From contig JABEVE010000029.1 in assembly GCA_013044035.1 (NCBI GenBank), positions 88,689 through 152,688 on the forward strand: a stretch of DNA of 64,000 bases, written 5' to 3'. Below the pieces are notes generated by a model. It had not been told where the DNA came from. It was given only the letters and a program-made list of their open reading frames with translations, and did no database searches. The DNA comes from Burkholderiales bacterium. GTDB lineage: Bacteria; Pseudomonadota; Gammaproteobacteria; Burkholderiales; Burkholderiaceae_C. Below, piece after piece: positions 1-11,986 of the stretch. Within the stretch, counting starts at the first letter, position 1. Each line of letters opens with the position of its first letter. Made by a program: the position numbers and the translations under genes.

Positions 1-160
1 CGAGCATTTCGCCCTGCATCACGTCGGACAGGCCGTGCACGCGCACGATGCCGTCGGACACGGACACCACAGTGCCCTGATTTTTGACGTCTACGGCGGC
101 ACCAAGGCCCTCGATGCGGCTTTTGATGAGTTCGGAAATTTCTGCGGGATTGAGTTGCAT
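1..160 (-). CDS. atpA: ATP synthase F1 subunit alpha, N-terminal part
   Basis: Only the first 53 or so codons lie in the window; the gene runs off the left edge. The protein begins [18 protein letters not shown] and continues with the [13 protein letters not shown] segment typical of the alpha-subunit N-terminal beta-barrel domain. Alpha forms the catalytic F1 hexamer with beta on the cytoplasmic face of the inner membrane. It follows atpH on the same strand after a gap of 49 bases, as in the usual atpIBEFHAGDC operon, so beta, gamma and epsilon should lie just outside the window. Confidence 0.95.
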   Translation of the reverse strand, partial: MQLNPAEISELIKSRIEGLGAAVDVKNQGTVVSVSDGIVRVHGLSDVMQGEML

Positions 161-209
161 GGTGGCCTCGAGAGACTTAGGCGGTGACGGCTTGGACGGT
201 CGGTGTTGA

Positions 210-755
210 TCAGGCTGTGAGTGCAACGCGCATGGCGTCGAGTCGAGCGCGCACCGAGGTGTCGAGCACTTCGTCGCCCACGGTAACGCGCACACCGCCA
301 ATCAGCCCGGGATTGATTTCGACACGGGGGTAGAGCTTGCAACCGAACTTGCGCTCGAGCGCGGGCAACAGAGCCTCGATCTGCGCCGGCTCCAGCGCGA
401 AGGCGCTGCTGATGACGGCCTCGGCACGGTGTTGCGAGGCATCCTTGAGCTGGTGAAACTGCTCGGCGATTTCAGGCAACGCGGCCAGGCGTCGATTTTC
501 GAGCACCACCTGCAGCAAATTGCGCACGGCAGCGCCAGTTTGCTGCGGCAGGGCCGACAGCAGCAGGGTACCGAGCTTGTCGGCAGGGAGCTGCGGATCA
601 CTCGCGAGCGTTCGGATTTGTGGATCGCCCGCGATCAGGGCAAGTGCATGGAGCGACGCGGCGACATGCTCCAGCGACTCGGACGCGGGCTGGTTTTGCA
701 CAGCCTGGAAAATCGCTTCTGCATAAGGCCGAGCGACGGTAGCGAGTTCAGCCAT
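210..755 (-). CDS. atpH: ATP synthase F1 subunit delta
   Basis: The 181-residue product matches the usual length of the delta (OSCP) subunit. It starts [16 protein letters not shown], the family's N-terminal helical-domain signature, and ends with the conserved [22 protein letters not shown] segment. Delta fastens the peripheral stalk (subunit b) to the top of F1. It lies 12 bases downstream of atpF and upstream of atpA on the same strand, so it is part of the atp operon. Nothing unusual was seen. Confidence 0.97.
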   Translation of the reverse strand: MAELATVARPYAEAIFQAVQNQPASESLEHVAASLHALALIAGDPQIRTLASDPQLPADKLGTLLLSALPQQTGAAVRNLLQVVLENRRLAALPEIAEQFHQLKDASQHRAEAVISSAFALEPAQIEALLPALERKFGCKLYPRVEINPGLIGGVRVTVGDEVLDTSVRARLDAMRVALTA

Positions 756-767
756 GGCGGGCTCCGA

Positions 768-1238
768 TCACAGTTCGGCCTTGAGCCGGTCGAGCAAATC
801 GGCGTGGACTTGCGCATTGACCTCGCGGTGCAAGATGGCCTCGGCACCCTTCACGGCCAGGCCGGCGACCTGATCACGCAAACTCTCGCGCGCTTTGATC
901 AGTTGCTGGTCGGCCTCAGCCCTGGCCTGGGCAATGATGATCTCGCCCGCTTCCTCGGCTTTTTTGCGCGCATCTTCGATGATGGCTTGCGCACGGCGCT
1001 CGGCTTCAGCCAAGCGCTGCGCGCTCTCGTGATGCGAACGAGCAAGCTCCTGCTCGACCTCTTTGTTGGCCGAAGCCAACTCAGTCTTGGCGCGATCCGC
1101 CGCGGCCAAGCCGTCGGCGATTTTCTTGGCGCGCTCGTCCAATGCCTTGGTGATGGGTGGCCAGACGAACTTCGCCGTGAACCACGCCAACAGCAAGAAC
1201 ACCACGAGCTGCGCAATCAGTGTTGCGTCCAGATGCAT
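768..1238 (-). CDS. atpF: ATP synthase Fo subunit b
   Basis: This 156-residue protein has one N-terminal membrane helix (about residues 5-27, [20 protein letters not shown]). A long charged, alanine-rich coiled coil fills the rest, the normal architecture of the b subunit that forms the peripheral stalk as a dimer. The start [10 protein letters not shown] gives the expected family length. It sits between atpE and atpH in the conserved gene order. Confidence 0.97.
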   Translation of the reverse strand: MHLDATLIAQLVVFLLLAWFTAKFVWPPITKALDERAKKIADGLAAADRAKTELASANKEVEQELARSHHESAQRLAEAERRAQAIIEDARKKAEEAGEIIIAQARAEADQQLIKARESLRDQVAGLAVKGAEAILHREVNAQVHADLLDRLKAEL

Positions 1239-1284
1239 GGCGCTAACCTTTGCGTTGAATCAGTCGATGGGTGGTGCGCTGCAA

Positions 1285-2458
<1,174 letters not shown>

Positions 2459-2523
2459 GGGTAGATCTGTCGATTGAACGATCGCGGACACTAAATTCAA
2501 TGGCCGATTCGAAGAGCACGGGC

Positions 2524-3039
2524 TCAGGATTGGAGCGTCTTGCTGCGCAGCTTGCCGCGCAAGACAAGGGCAATCCAGTACACCTGCAAGGTCGCCACCA
2601 GGCCCGCCAACATCGCCGGCCAACTCAGGCCGGAAAGCAGGCGGGGCGCCAGGAGCAGAAGAACCACGGTCAGCGCAATTTTCAGCAGCTCACCAAAAGC
2701 AAACCCGAACAGCGCCAATGCAGGTTGCAACTTCACCAGCCAGGCACGCATGCCCCCGGCGAACAATGCGGCCGGCACCATGACCACCAGGCAACCGTAC
2801 AAAGCCGACAGCGCGGCCGTAGAACCGGCGACGCCGTAGGCCGCGATCGCGATCACCGCGCCCGCCAAGGCCTGGAGTCCGACAACGGTCCACACCGAGA
2901 CGCCTGGCTTGGCCAGCATCAACGCGCGCGCCTGCTCGCGTGTCAGCGGCTTGCGCTCGGCTTTGTCGGCATCGTCCTGCCAGGAATCGGAAGCTTGCAC
3001 TTGTCTCACTTGACCAGGGGATATTCGTTCGTCAGCCAT
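2524..3039 (-). CDS. atpI: ATP synthase assembly protein I
   Basis: A 171-residue protein with a charged N-terminal tail of about 45 residues followed by four hydrophobic helices, as in the AtpI/UncI family. AtpI helps Mg handling and c-ring assembly and is usually the first gene of proteobacterial atp operons, as here. The longer N-terminal extension is common in this class. Probable operon promoter DNA lies upstream, in the AT-rich stretch 3140-3185. Confidence 0.85.
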   Translation of the reverse strand: MADERISPGQVRQVQASDSWQDDADKAERKPLTREQARALMLAKPGVSVWTVVGLQALAGAVIAIAAYGVAGSTAALSALYGCLVVMVPAALFAGGMRAWLVKLQPALALFGFAFGELLKIALTVVLLLLAPRLLSGLSWPAMLAGLVATLQVYWIALVLRGKLRSKTLQS

Positions 3040-3139
3040 ACGCGGCGCCGCCTGGGGCGGCTAAGCGGACAGATGCCAGACCGGATTCGTCGCTTCGTGC
3101 ACTGTCGACCCAAACGCACTGTCGCGCAGCCGCCCACTC

Positions 3140-3185
3140 GTATATTTATGTTTGAGTTGTAACAATTCAGAGGTGAAACAAAGCA
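3140..3185 (-). promoter_or_regulatory. Probable atp operon promoter region
   Basis: This is the only markedly AT-rich stretch upstream of atpI. Read on the minus strand it has a TTGTTA-like element followed by an AAATATA stretch about 100 bases before the atpI start. The spacing is not ideal and no transcript start can be fixed from sequence, so this is a tentative assignment. Confidence 0.3.
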
Positions 3186-3200
3186 GCGGAAGTATACGGG

Positions 3201-3386
3201 ATGGCTTTCCCCGTTTCATCGCTTTCCAATGTCCCAAGCCTGGATTTGTTGGCCGTCAAGGTTTCCGAGGTCACAGCGCAACAGCCCCTGCCCCGCATGC
3301 TCGACATGGGCCTGGGCATGTTCGAATGCATGATCTCTCACCCGCGCATCCAAGGGATGGTCCCGAAGTTTGCTGCCCTTGAGTAG
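3201..3386 (+). CDS. Small hypothetical protein
   Basis: A possible 61-residue protein (MAFPVSSLSNVPSLDLLAVK...) that starts in the divergent region upstream of atpI and ends 21 bases before the CopD-like gene. It has several Met residues (RMLDMGLGMFECMISH) and no recognised domain or signal peptide. Codon use is weakly GC3-biased, so coding is not certain. It could be a small leader gene co-transcribed with the CopD-like gene, or a chance frame. I do not recognise it. Confidence 0.3.
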   Translation: MAFPVSSLSNVPSLDLLAVKVSEVTAQQPLPRMLDMGLGMFECMISHPRIQGMVPKFAALE

Positions 3387-3407
3387 GGCACTGCCCCCGG
3401 AGATTCC

Positions 3408-3854
3408 ATGAACAGCTTGATGATTTTTGCTCACTTGGTGGGCGCGATGGTCTGGATGGGCGGCATGGCCTTCGTCCTGTTGAGCCTCAGGCCCGCCGCC
3501 TTCGCCGAGTTGGAGCCGCCCTTGCGGCCACGCCTCGTGTTCGCGACTCTGCGGCGTTTCTTTCCTTTGGTCTGGATCAGCATTGCGCTGCTGCTGACCA
3601 GCGGGTTGTGGCTCATGCTGCAGACGGGTTTCGCCCAGGCTCCACCGGCGTGGCATGCCATGTTCGGCATCGGCTTGGTGATGATGGCGTTGTTCGGGCA
3701 CCTCCATTTCGCGCCGTTCAAGCGCGCACGCCGTGCGGCAGCCGAACAGGACTGGAGCCGGGTGGCCCAGTCGCTGCAGCAGATCCACAAGCTGGTGGTG
3801 ATCAATTTCACGCTCGGCTGGATTGCCATCGCGTTGGTTACGCTCTGGCACTGA
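3408..3854 (+). CDS. CopD-family integral membrane protein
   Basis: A 148-residue protein with four predicted membrane helices and conserved His residues in or near them (H9 in IFAHLVG, the GHLHF pair, H127 in QIHKLVV). This resembles the small stand-alone CopD-like membrane proteins. Full CopD is linked to copper uptake or resistance, but the single-domain versions are poorly characterised. They resemble HemJ in fold, and a HemJ gene lies 1.3 kb away beyond hemB. It is convergent with hemB (30-base gap). A copper or haem-related role is inference. Confidence 0.65.
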   Translation: MNSLMIFAHLVGAMVWMGGMAFVLLSLRPAAFAELEPPLRPRLVFATLRRFFPLVWISIALLLTSGLWLMLQTGFAQAPPAWHAMFGIGLVMMALFGHLHFAPFKRARRAAAEQDWSRVAQSLQQIHKLVVINFTLGWIAIALVTLWH

Positions 3855-3883
3855 GCACCGAAGCCAGGCGGCTTCGCGCCCCT

Positions 3884-5083
<1,200 letters not shown>

Positions 5084-5185
5084 TCAGCCAGCCCGTCTGG
5101 GCAGCGCCGGGGCCCTCACCAAGGCCTTGGCAACACGGCACAACGATGCGAAATTTAAACTGATGGCCACCAACAAGGAGCAGTC

Positions 5186-5626
5186 ATGGTTTTCCTCTGG
5201 GTCAAGGCTCTGCACATCATTTTTGTCATGTCCTGGTTCGCCGGCCTGTTTTATCTACCTCGCATCTTCGTCAATCTGGCCATGGTGTCGCCCGGGAGCG
5301 AAGCCGAGCGTCAGCGCCTGCTGCTGATGGCCCGCAAGCTCTACCGCTTCATGACCATCCTGATGATTCCCGCCATCGGCTTCGGCCTGGTGCTATGGCT
5401 GTACTACGGCATTGGCCTGCGCGGCCCTGGCAACGGCTGGATGCATGCCAAGCTGACCCTGGTGCTGGTGCTGCTGGGCTTCCACCATGCCTGTGCACGC
5501 GTGCTGCGCAAGTTCGAGCAGGGCCGCAACACCCGCAGCCACCTGTGGTTTCGATGGTTCAACGAGGTGCCCACCATCGCCATGTTCATCATCGTGCCCT
5601 TGGTCGTCATCAAGCCGTCGTTCTGA
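5186..5626 (+). CDS. hemJ: Protoporphyrinogen IX oxidase HemJ
   Basis: A 146-residue four-helix membrane protein beginning MVFLWVKALHIIFVMSWFAG, the signature of HemJ. The two residues known to be essential in the family are present: H10 in KALHI and K89 in MHAKL. HemJ oxidises protoporphyrinogen IX to protoporphyrin IX, late in haem synthesis, in the inner membrane. An AGGAG ribosome-binding site precedes the ATG. hemB sits divergently next door, which fits a haem role. The downstream VanZ-like gene begins 12 bases later and may be co-transcribed. Confidence 0.9.
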   Translation: MVFLWVKALHIIFVMSWFAGLFYLPRIFVNLAMVSPGSEAERQRLLLMARKLYRFMTILMIPAIGFGLVLWLYYGIGLRGPGNGWMHAKLTLVLVLLGFHHACARVLRKFEQGRNTRSHLWFRWFNEVPTIAMFIIVPLVVIKPSF

Positions 5627-5637
5627 GCCGGCATGCG

Positions 5638-6771
5638 GTGAAGCACGCCCCTTCGGTGTTTTCGCGCTATGCGCTGGCGGCTTACTGGCTGCTGGTGCTG
5701 TACGCCAGCCTGTATCCCTTCTCCGGCTGGCGCTGGCAGGGTCTGAGTCCGCTCGACTTCGTCACCGCACCACTGCCGCGCTACCTCACCCTTGGCGACA
5801 TCTGGCTCAACGTCGCCGGCTATCTGCCGCTCGGCCTGCTGGCGGCTGCCAGCCTGCGACCGCGATGGACGGGTTGGCGCGCCTGGCTGCTCGCATCCGT
5901 CGCATGCAGCCTGACGTCGTTCACGATGGAAACCTCCCAGGCCTTCCTGCCGGTGCGGGTGTCGTCCAATGTCGACTGGATCACCAACACACTGGGTGGC
6001 GTGCTGGGCGCGGCGCTGGCGGTGTGGCTGTTGCCGCGGCTGTCCCTCAGTCAGAGGGTGCGTCGACTGCGTGAGCGCTGGTTCGCGCGCGATGCCAGCC
6101 TCGGGCTGCTGCTGTTGGCGGCGTGGCCCCTGGCCCTGCTCTGGCCGCCTCCGGCGCTGTTCGCCACCGGCCAGGTGGCGGGCAGCCTGGCGCAAAGCCT
6201 GATCGACACCAGCCTGACCGCGCCCGATGTCACGGCCCCCTTCGCGCGCTGGTTCAATTCCGACGCCCTGCTGGCCCTGACCACGCCGCAGCCCATGGGT
6301 GCGCAGCAGCAGGTCTGGATTGCCGCGACCATGCTGATGGGAGTGCTGTGGGCCAGCGCGGCGCTGACCCGCAACGGGGCGCCACGGGTGCGCATCGGCC
6401 TGGCGCTGACATTGGCCGGTTTGACGGCGATGAGCCTGTCGGCCGCGCTGGGCTTCGGCCCCGAGCACGCGCTGGCTTGGGCCACCCCCGCAGCCATCCG
6501 AGGTCTGACGCTGGGTCTGGTCATCGGCCTGCCGCTCACCCATCTGCCACGCCGGCTGTGTGCCGCGCTGGCGCTGATCGCGCTGATCTGCGGCCTGTGG
6601 TGGGTCAACCAGGCCGGGCCCGATCCGTATTACGCGCAAAATCTGCAAACCTGGAGCCAGGGACTGTTCATCCGCATGTTCGGCCTGCCCCAATGGTTGA
6701 GCTGGCTGTGGCCTTACACCGCCGGGCTCTATCTGCTGGGGCGCGTCGTGCGCCCTGGCGCAACAACCTGA
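5638..6771 (+). CDS. VanZ-like family membrane protein
   Basis: A 377-residue multi-pass membrane protein. The N-terminal 120 residues carry the VanZ-like pattern: YASLYPF, LGDIWLNVAGYLPLG and the METSQAFLPVRVSSNVDWITNTLGG block. The rest is a run of further hydrophobic helices. The gene most likely starts at the GTG at 5638, 12 bases after hemJ. A longer frame starting inside hemJ would give an arginine-rich, unlikely N-terminus. VanZ proteins are linked to glycopeptide tolerance in some Gram-positives, but the role in proteobacteria is unknown. Confidence 0.75.
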   Translation: MKHAPSVFSRYALAAYWLLVLYASLYPFSGWRWQGLSPLDFVTAPLPRYLTLGDIWLNVAGYLPLGLLAAASLRPRWTGWRAWLLASVACSLTSFTMETSQAFLPVRVSSNVDWITNTLGGVLGAALAVWLLPRLSLSQRVRRLRERWFARDASLGLLLLAAWPLALLWPPPALFATGQVAGSLAQSLIDTSLTAPDVTAPFARWFNSDALLALTTPQPMGAQQQVWIAATMLMGVLWASAALTRNGAPRVRIGLALTLAGLTAMSLSAALGFGPEHALAWATPAAIRGLTLGLVIGLPLTHLPRRLCAALALIALICGLWWVNQAGPDPYYAQNLQTWSQGLFIRMFGLPQWLSWLWPYTAGLYLLGRVVRPGATT

Positions 6772-6783
6772 ACCCACGACCCC

Positions 6784-7125
6784 ATGAGCTACTACGCCCA
6801 CCACATCTTTTTCTGCCTCAATCAGCGCGAGGGCGGCCGGTCCTGCTGCGCGGCGCGCGGTGCCGAGGCCGCGTTCGACCATTGCAAACAGGCGGTCAAA
6901 GCCGCCGGCCTGTCCGGCCCCGGCCAGGTGCGGGTGAATCGCGCCGGCTGCCTCGATCGCTGTGAGGAAGGCCCGGCCTGCGTGGTTTACCCCGAAGGGG
7001 TTTGGTACACCTATGTGGATGAGCAGGACATCGACGAAATCGTCGAGCGCCACCTCAAGGCCGGCCAAGTGGTTGAGCGCCTGCTGCTGCCCGACATGGC
7101 GCCAGTCTCGACCCCCACACCATGA
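6784..7125 (+). CDS. Thioredoxin-like [2Fe-2S] ferredoxin
   Basis: A 113-residue protein of the (2Fe-2S) ferredoxin family with a thioredoxin-like fold. The cluster-binding cysteines are seen as C11 (FFCLNQREGGRSCC), the CC pair at 21-22, and the later pair in RAGCLDRCEEGPAC. The conserved YPEGVWYTYVDEQDIDEIVERHL segment is typical. Such ferredoxins are soluble electron carriers of uncertain partner. The stop overlaps the start of the next gene by 4 bases (ATGA), so the two are translationally coupled. Confidence 0.85.
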   Translation: MSYYAHHIFFCLNQREGGRSCCAARGAEAAFDHCKQAVKAAGLSGPGQVRVNRAGCLDRCEEGPACVVYPEGVWYTYVDEQDIDEIVERHLKAGQVVERLLLPDMAPVSTPTP

Positions 7126-7805
7126 ATCGCAACACGCAGCGCGAGCGCATTGCGGGTCCGGTGGGCTGGATCGAGGTGGCGATCGACACCCCGGCGCAAC
7201 CGCCTTGCGGCTTGGCACTGATCGCCCACCCCCACCCCCTGCACGGCGGCACGCTGGACAACAAAGTGGCGCAGACCCTCGCTCGCGCCTGGCTGCAGCT
7301 GGGTTACTGCACCGTGCGGCCGAATTTTCGCGGGGTCGGCGCCAGCGAGGGCAGCTATGACGCCGGGCGCGGCGAGACGCAAGACCTGCGCGCCCTGGTA
7401 AACCACTACAGCGCCACCCTGGCGGCGCAGCTCGAGCTGCAAGCCACAGCGCTGCCGCTGGCTCTCGCCGGGTTTTCCTTCGGCGCCTTCGTCGCTGCGC
7501 AACTCGCCCAAACGATGCGCGCTGAGAACCGCGGCATCGACCATCTCACACTGGTGGGCCCGGCGGTGGTCAACTTTTCCGTGCCAGTCCTGCGGCAGGG
7601 CGATGGCACGCAACTGGCCGAACGCGTGCTCGTTATCCACGGCGAACAAGACGATGTGGTCCCGCTCAGCGCCGTGCTCGACTGGGCACGGCCGCAGCAG
7701 CAGCCGGTCCTGGTGATGCCCGGGGCCGGACATTTCTTCCACGGCCTGCTCACGCCACTCAAAGAGTGGGTCTCCACCTGGCATGGCAGCACGAACAGCG
7801 ATTGA
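7122..7805 (+). CDS. Alpha/beta hydrolase
   Basis: This 227-residue protein has the alpha/beta-hydrolase fold. The nucleophile elbow is GFSFG (Ser), the acid lies in HGEQDDVVP and the catalytic His in GAGHFFHG. An early HPHPLHGGTLDNKV motif and RPNFRGVGASEG mark the family often annotated as YqiA/CocE-like or thioesterase-like hydrolases in Burkholderiales. There is no signal peptide, so it should act in the cytoplasm. It is coupled to the ferredoxin gene by a 4-base overlap. The substrate is unknown. Confidence 0.8.
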   Translation: MNRNTQRERIAGPVGWIEVAIDTPAQPPCGLALIAHPHPLHGGTLDNKVAQTLARAWLQLGYCTVRPNFRGVGASEGSYDAGRGETQDLRALVNHYSATLAAQLELQATALPLALAGFSFGAFVAAQLAQTMRAENRGIDHLTLVGPAVVNFSVPVLRQGDGTQLAERVLVIHGEQDDVVPLSAVLDWARPQQQPVLVMPGAGHFFHGLLTPLKEWVSTWHGSTNSD

Positions 7806-8046
7806 TCCGGCCTCGCACTGCGCAGCGTCAGCAGGCATCCTTGCCGGGGACACAGGCCGATGCAATTTCGTCAACCCCAGGTGAACAATTTCACCGGCGC
7901 CGCACTCCAAATCGACATTCTTTTTAACGGCTTGTCATGTGTGGCGCTGCTATGGTGCGCAGTGTCACGACCCTGCCGCAGCGGGTCGCCGCAGCCGGCC
8001 CACCCGGCCGCCTTGTTCAACTGTTTCCATCTTTCTCACCCGAACC

Positions 8047-9300
8047 ATGCCTTTCAAGATGCCCCGATCCCTGGCCCTGCTCGCACTGGCAGCAGCGCTG
8101 AGTTGCGCCTGCCTTGCCCAGGCTGCCCCGAAACCCGCCGCCGCGCCCGCGCCCCTATCCGCCCCGGTCGCCACGGGTGCCGGCAATGTGCCCACCGGGC
8201 CCACCGCGGCGCTGCTCGAATCTGTGCCGCTGCCCAATATGCAGGCGCGCAGCTGGCTGGTGCTGGACATGACCAGCAACCAGATCCTGGCCGAACAGCA
8301 TGCCAACCAGCAAGAGGCACCGGCCTCGCTGACCAAGCTGATGACGGCCTACCTCACCTTCAAAGCGCTGAAAGACGGCTCCGTCAAGCTCAACCAGATG
8401 GTGACCGAAACCAACGAGGCCTGGCGCACCGGGGGCTCGCGCATGTTTATCGATCCGCGCGTGCCGGTGTCGGTCAACGATCTGATCCTGGGCATGATCG
8501 TGCAATCGGGCAACGACGCGGCGATGACCCTGGCGCAGACCGTGGGCGGCTCGGTCTCGGCCTTCGTCGGCATGATGAACCGCCAGGCGCAGCAGTGGGA
8601 CTTGAAGGGCACGCATTTCATGGACCCGACCGGCCTGCCCGATCCAGGCCATCACACCACCGCGCATGACCTCTCCGTCATCGCCGCGCACATCATCCGC
8701 GACTTTCCCGCCGACTATGCCCGCTACTTCAAGGTCAAGGAATTCACCTACAACCACATCACCCAGCCCAACCGCGTGAGCCTGCTGTTCACCGACCCTT
8801 CGGTGGACGGCATGAAAACCGGCTACACCAAGGAGGCGGGCTACTGCATGATCACCTCGGCGCAGCGCAACTTCCCCAACGGCCCGCGCCGGTTGCTCAC
8901 CGTGGTGATGGGTACGCCGAGCGAGCATGCGCGCGGAGCCGAGAGCGAGAAGCTGCTGAACTGGGCGTTCCAGAACTTCGACGACATTCATGTGGTGACG
9001 GCCAACAAGCCGGTGCTCGCCGCCCATGTCTGGAAGGGCGAGACAGACCAGGTGCAGCTCGGCAGCTTCGACACCCTGGCGGTGAGCGTGCCGCGCGGCG
9101 ACGGCGCCAAGATCAAGACTACGGTGCAGCGCCCCGACCCCCTGGTGGCGCCCATTGCCCGAGGCCAGAGCATCGGCACGCTGCAGGTCACGCTCGACGG
9201 CAAGCCCGTGGCCAGCTACCCGCTGGTGGCGCTGGACGCCGTGCCGCAAGCCGGCTTCTTCAAGCGCGTGTGGGATTCGCTGCGCCTGGCGATCAAATGA
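8047..9300 (+). CDS. dacC: D-alanyl-D-alanine carboxypeptidase (PBP5/6 family)
   Basis: A 417-residue secreted penicillin-binding protein that trims the terminal D-Ala from peptidoglycan stem peptides. A signal peptide (about residues 1-26) ends in AQA. The active-site motifs are in order: SLTK (S94-K97), SGN (154-156) and KTG (257-259). A C-terminal beta domain and an amphipathic end (FFKRVWDSLRLAIK) anchor it to the membrane. I chose the ATG at 8047 since the signal peptide starts there; the frame upstream lacks signal-like sequence. The dacA/dacC choice is not certain. Confidence 0.9.
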   Translation: MPFKMPRSLALLALAAALSCACLAQAAPKPAAAPAPLSAPVATGAGNVPTGPTAALLESVPLPNMQARSWLVLDMTSNQILAEQHANQQEAPASLTKLMTAYLTFKALKDGSVKLNQMVTETNEAWRTGGSRMFIDPRVPVSVNDLILGMIVQSGNDAAMTLAQTVGGSVSAFVGMMNRQAQQWDLKGTHFMDPTGLPDPGHHTTAHDLSVIAAHIIRDFPADYARYFKVKEFTYNHITQPNRVSLLFTDPSVDGMKTGYTKEAGYCMITSAQRNFPNGPRRLLTVVMGTPSEHARGAESEKLLNWAFQNFDDIHVVTANKPVLAAHVWKGETDQVQLGSFDTLAVSVPRGDGAKIKTTVQRPDPLVAPIARGQSIGTLQVTLDGKPVASYPLVALDAVPQAGFFKRVWDSLRLAIK

Positions 9301-9441
9301 CGCCGATCGGAGTGGCGCGAAACCGCCGCCCGCGGCGATGACGGACGCCCGGTTGCCACGCCGTTCACCCGGTCGTTTTCATGGGTTTGTCACGAGCGCC
9401 GCGCGTCACGACTGACGCTGGTGGATGCCGGCTGTGGCAGC

Positions 9442-10806
9442 TCAGGCCGCGATCGCCGATTCCTGCTCCAGCCACTCGCCACGCAGCGAATGCGGCATCG
9501 CCGCGGTGATGCGCACCGGCAGCAGCGCGCCCACCAGTTGGCTCACCCGTTGCGCCGGCACGGCGAAATTGACGATGCGGTTGTTGCCGGTGCGGCCCTG
9601 CAGTTCAGCTGCGTTCTTGCGGCTGGCACCTTCCACCAGCACATGCTGCAAGGTGCCGACCATGGCTTGCGAGATCGTCTGCGCATGGGCCTCGATGCGT
9701 GCCTGCAAGGTTTGCAACCGCGCCAGCTTCACGGCGGCCGGTGTGCCGTCGACCAGGTTGGCCGCGGGGGTGCCCGGGCGCGGGCTGAAGATGAAGCTGA
9801 AGCTGGCATCGAAGCCGACCTCGTCCACCAGCTTCAGAAGCTGCGCGAAGTCGGCGTCGGACTCGCCAGGGAAGCCGACGATGAAGTCCGAGGAGATGGT
9901 GATGCCGGGACGCACGGCGCGTAGCCGGCGCACGATGTGTTTGAACTGCAGCGCGGTGTAGCCCCGCTTCATCGCCGACAGAATGCGGTCGGAGCCATGC
10001 TGCACCGGCAGATGCACATGCGGCACGAGTTGCGCAATGCGGCCGTGCGCCTCGATCAGGCGCTCGGTGAATTCGTTGGGATGGCTGGTGGTATAGCGCA
10101 GGCGCTCGATCCCCGGAACGGCGGCGACATAGTCCAGCAGCATGGCGAAATCACCCTCACCAGCGTCCGCCCCGCCGTCGAGCGGAGCCCGCCAGGCATT
10201 GACATTCTGCCCCAGCAGGGTGATTTCCTTCACCCCTTGCGCCGCGAGTTCCGCGACTTCGGTGAGCACGTCTTCGAGCGGCCGAGACACTTCCTCGCCA
10301 CGGGTGTAGGGCACGACGCAATAGCTGCAATATTTGCTGCAGCCTTCCATGATGGAGACGAAAGCGGTGGCGCCTTCGGCACGCGCCGGCGGCAGGTGGT
10401 CGAACTTCTCGATCTCCGGAAAGCTGATGTCCACCTGCGCCTGGCCGGTGCGCTCGCGCGCCGCCAACAGCTCCGGCAGTCGATGCAGGGTTTGCGGGCC
10501 GAACACCAGATCGACATACGGCGCGCGCGCGACGATGGCCGCGCCCTCCTGGCTGGCCACGCAGCCAGCCACACCGATACGCAGTTCGGGTTTAGCGGCC
10601 TTCAGCGCGCGCAACCGGCCCAGGTCGCTGAACACCTTGTCCTGCGCCTTCTCGCGGATCGAGCAGGTGTTGAGCAGGATGAGATCCGCGTCCTCCGGTT
10701 TGTCGGTTGATTCATAGGTCTGGTCGGCGTCGAGCACATCGGCCATCTTGGCCGAGTCATACTCGTTCATCTGGCAACCAAAGGTCTTGATGTAGAGCTT
10801 CTTCAT
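9442..10806 (-). CDS. miaB: tRNA-2-methylthio-N6-dimethylallyladenosine synthase
   Basis: A 454-residue radical-SAM methylthiotransferase that modifies i6A37 of tRNAs reading UNN codons. The N-terminal domain carries three cluster cysteines (C11 in KTFGCQMN, C48 in LLNTCSI, C82 in GVAGCVA). The radical-SAM triad is C156/C160/C163 in [12 protein letters not shown]-terminal TRAM domain is visible ([27 protein letters not shown]). It is convergent with dacC. Length and motifs are canonical. Confidence 0.96.
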   Translation of the reverse strand: MKKLYIKTFGCQMNEYDSAKMADVLDADQTYESTDKPEDADLILLNTCSIREKAQDKVFSDLGRLRALKAAKPELRIGVAGCVASQEGAAIVARAPYVDLVFGPQTLHRLPELLAARERTGQAQVDISFPEIEKFDHLPPARAEGATAFVSIMEGCSKYCSYCVVPYTRGEEVSRPLEDVLTEVAELAAQGVKEITLLGQNVNAWRAPLDGGADAGEGDFAMLLDYVAAVPGIERLRYTTSHPNEFTERLIEAHGRIAQLVPHVHLPVQHGSDRILSAMKRGYTALQFKHIVRRLRAVRPGITISSDFIVGFPGESDADFAQLLKLVDEVGFDASFSFIFSPRPGTPAANLVDGTPAAVKLARLQTLQARIEAHAQTISQAMVGTLQHVLVEGASRKNAAELQGRTGNNRIVNFAVPAQRVSQLVGALLPVRITAAMPHSLRGEWLEQESAIAA

Positions 10807-10899
10807 GGCGATGCATGCGTGTCAAGCGCGAAGGCGCGAGCAGGTGCGCGGAGGCGTCGAGGGCGATCGGGCTGGCAGGAGTGGTTGGGCGGGGCCGGT

Positions 10900-11289
10900 T
10901 CAGCCCGCGCCGAAGCCGCAGTTGGATGCGGCATTGGGCACCGTGGCCAGCGACGGATCCTTGGGACTCACGAGCCAGACGCGGAACACGCTGCCCGAAG
11001 CGTCGCGCAGAAACACGACCGCGCTGGCCAGCCCCGGCAATTGACCGGTCAGCACCACGCGCTGCTCGGCATCGAGCACACGCACGCCCGGACCCAGGGT
11101 GTAAGGGATGCAGTTGATGGTGATGTCGGGCCAGGCGCCGAAGGTGGCCACGCCTTTGAGGCTGCCGCCCGGGAACAGGCGCTCCATCTGGGCTTGCGCC
11201 AGGCCGGTGCTCAGCATACCGAGCAGCATGGCAAGACCGAGCCGAAGACTCGCCAAACGCAGGGAATTGGTGCGAAACACGCGGTTCAT
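10900..11289 (-). CDS. Exported hypothetical protein
   Basis: A 129-residue protein with a signal peptide: Arg-rich start MNRVFRTNSLRL, a hydrophobic core (LGLAMLLGMLSTGLAQA) and a likely cut after AQA. The mature part has a C at TINCIPYTLGPGVRVLD and a C near the end (ASNCGFG), which may form a disulfide. No domain was recognised. I placed the start at the ATG of the signal peptide; the upstream frame lacks coding character. It lies 93 bases upstream of miaB on the same strand. The function is unknown. Confidence 0.6.
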   Translation of the reverse strand: MNRVFRTNSLRLASLRLGLAMLLGMLSTGLAQAQMERLFPGGSLKGVATFGAWPDITINCIPYTLGPGVRVLDAEQRVVLTGQLPGLASAVVFLRDASGSVFRVWLVSPKDPSLATVPNAASNCGFGAG

Positions 11290-11422
11290 GGTGTTGATCC
11301 AGAGGCGTGAAGGTCGTTCGACCCGAACTTGCCGCAGGGCCCGACAGGCACGCAGCACAAGCCAAAATGGTAGCAGCCGTGGCGTCTTGGCAGACACTCC
11401 GCGGTGATCGATGGGCACGACC

Positions 11423-11986
11423 TCAGTCGTACACCCTGGCCTGTGCCAGACGCGGCGCTGCCGCATCCTTGGCCGCCAGGCTGGGCTGATCGTCCGGCAG
11501 GTTCAGCCCAGCCAGCGGCCAGGTGATCGCCAATTGCGGGTCGTTCCACACCAGATTGCGGTCATGCTCGGGGTACCAGTAATCCGTGGTCTTGTAGAGA
11601 AAGTCGGCGCTCTCGCTCAGCACCACGAAGCCGTGGCCGAAACCCGGCGGCACCCAGAGCTGGCGCTGGTTGTCCGCGGTGAGTTCCACCCCCACCCATT
11701 GCCCGAAGCGCGACGAACTGCGCCGCAGGTCCACCGCCACGTCCCACACCGCACCCGCCACGGCGCGCACCAGCTTGCCCTGCGGCTTGACGAGCTGGTA
11801 GTGCAGGCCGCGCAGCACCCCGCGCACCGAGCGCGAGTGGTTGTCCTGCACGAACTCCACGTCCAGCCCGGTGGCGGCAGCGAAGGCTTTGCGGTTGTAG
11901 CTCTCGAAGAAAAAGCCGCGGGCGTCGCCGAAGACCCGGGGCTCCAGGATCAGCACCTCGGGCAGGGCGGTGGGGATGACGTTCAT
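11423..11986 (-). CDS. rfbC: dTDP-4-dehydrorhamnose 3,5-epimerase
   Basis: The 187-residue RmlC-type cupin converts dTDP-4-keto-6-deoxyglucose to dTDP-4-keto-L-rhamnose. Family motifs are [17 protein letters not shown], the [18 protein letters not shown] block with the catalytic His, and [15 protein letters not shown]. The ATG at 11986 overlaps the stop of rfbA by 4 bases, so the two genes are translationally coupled. Here rmlB and rmlD are not adjacent, so they should lie elsewhere in the genome. Confidence 0.95.
   Translation of the reverse strand: MNVIPTALPEVLILEPRVFGDARGFFFESYNRKAFAAATGLDVEFVQDNHSRSVRGVLRGLHYQLVKPQGKLVRAVAGAVWDVAVDLRRSSSRFGQWVGVELTADNQRQLWVPPGFGHGFVVLSESADFLYKTTDYWYPEHDRNLVWNDPQLAITWPLAGLNLPDDQPSLAAKDAAAPRLAQARVYD

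Noticed and set aside
2459..2623. Upstream extension of atpB
   Set aside because: It would overlap atpI by 100 bases and adds a Cys/Pro-rich, non-family N-terminus; MSADQQS is the family-like start.
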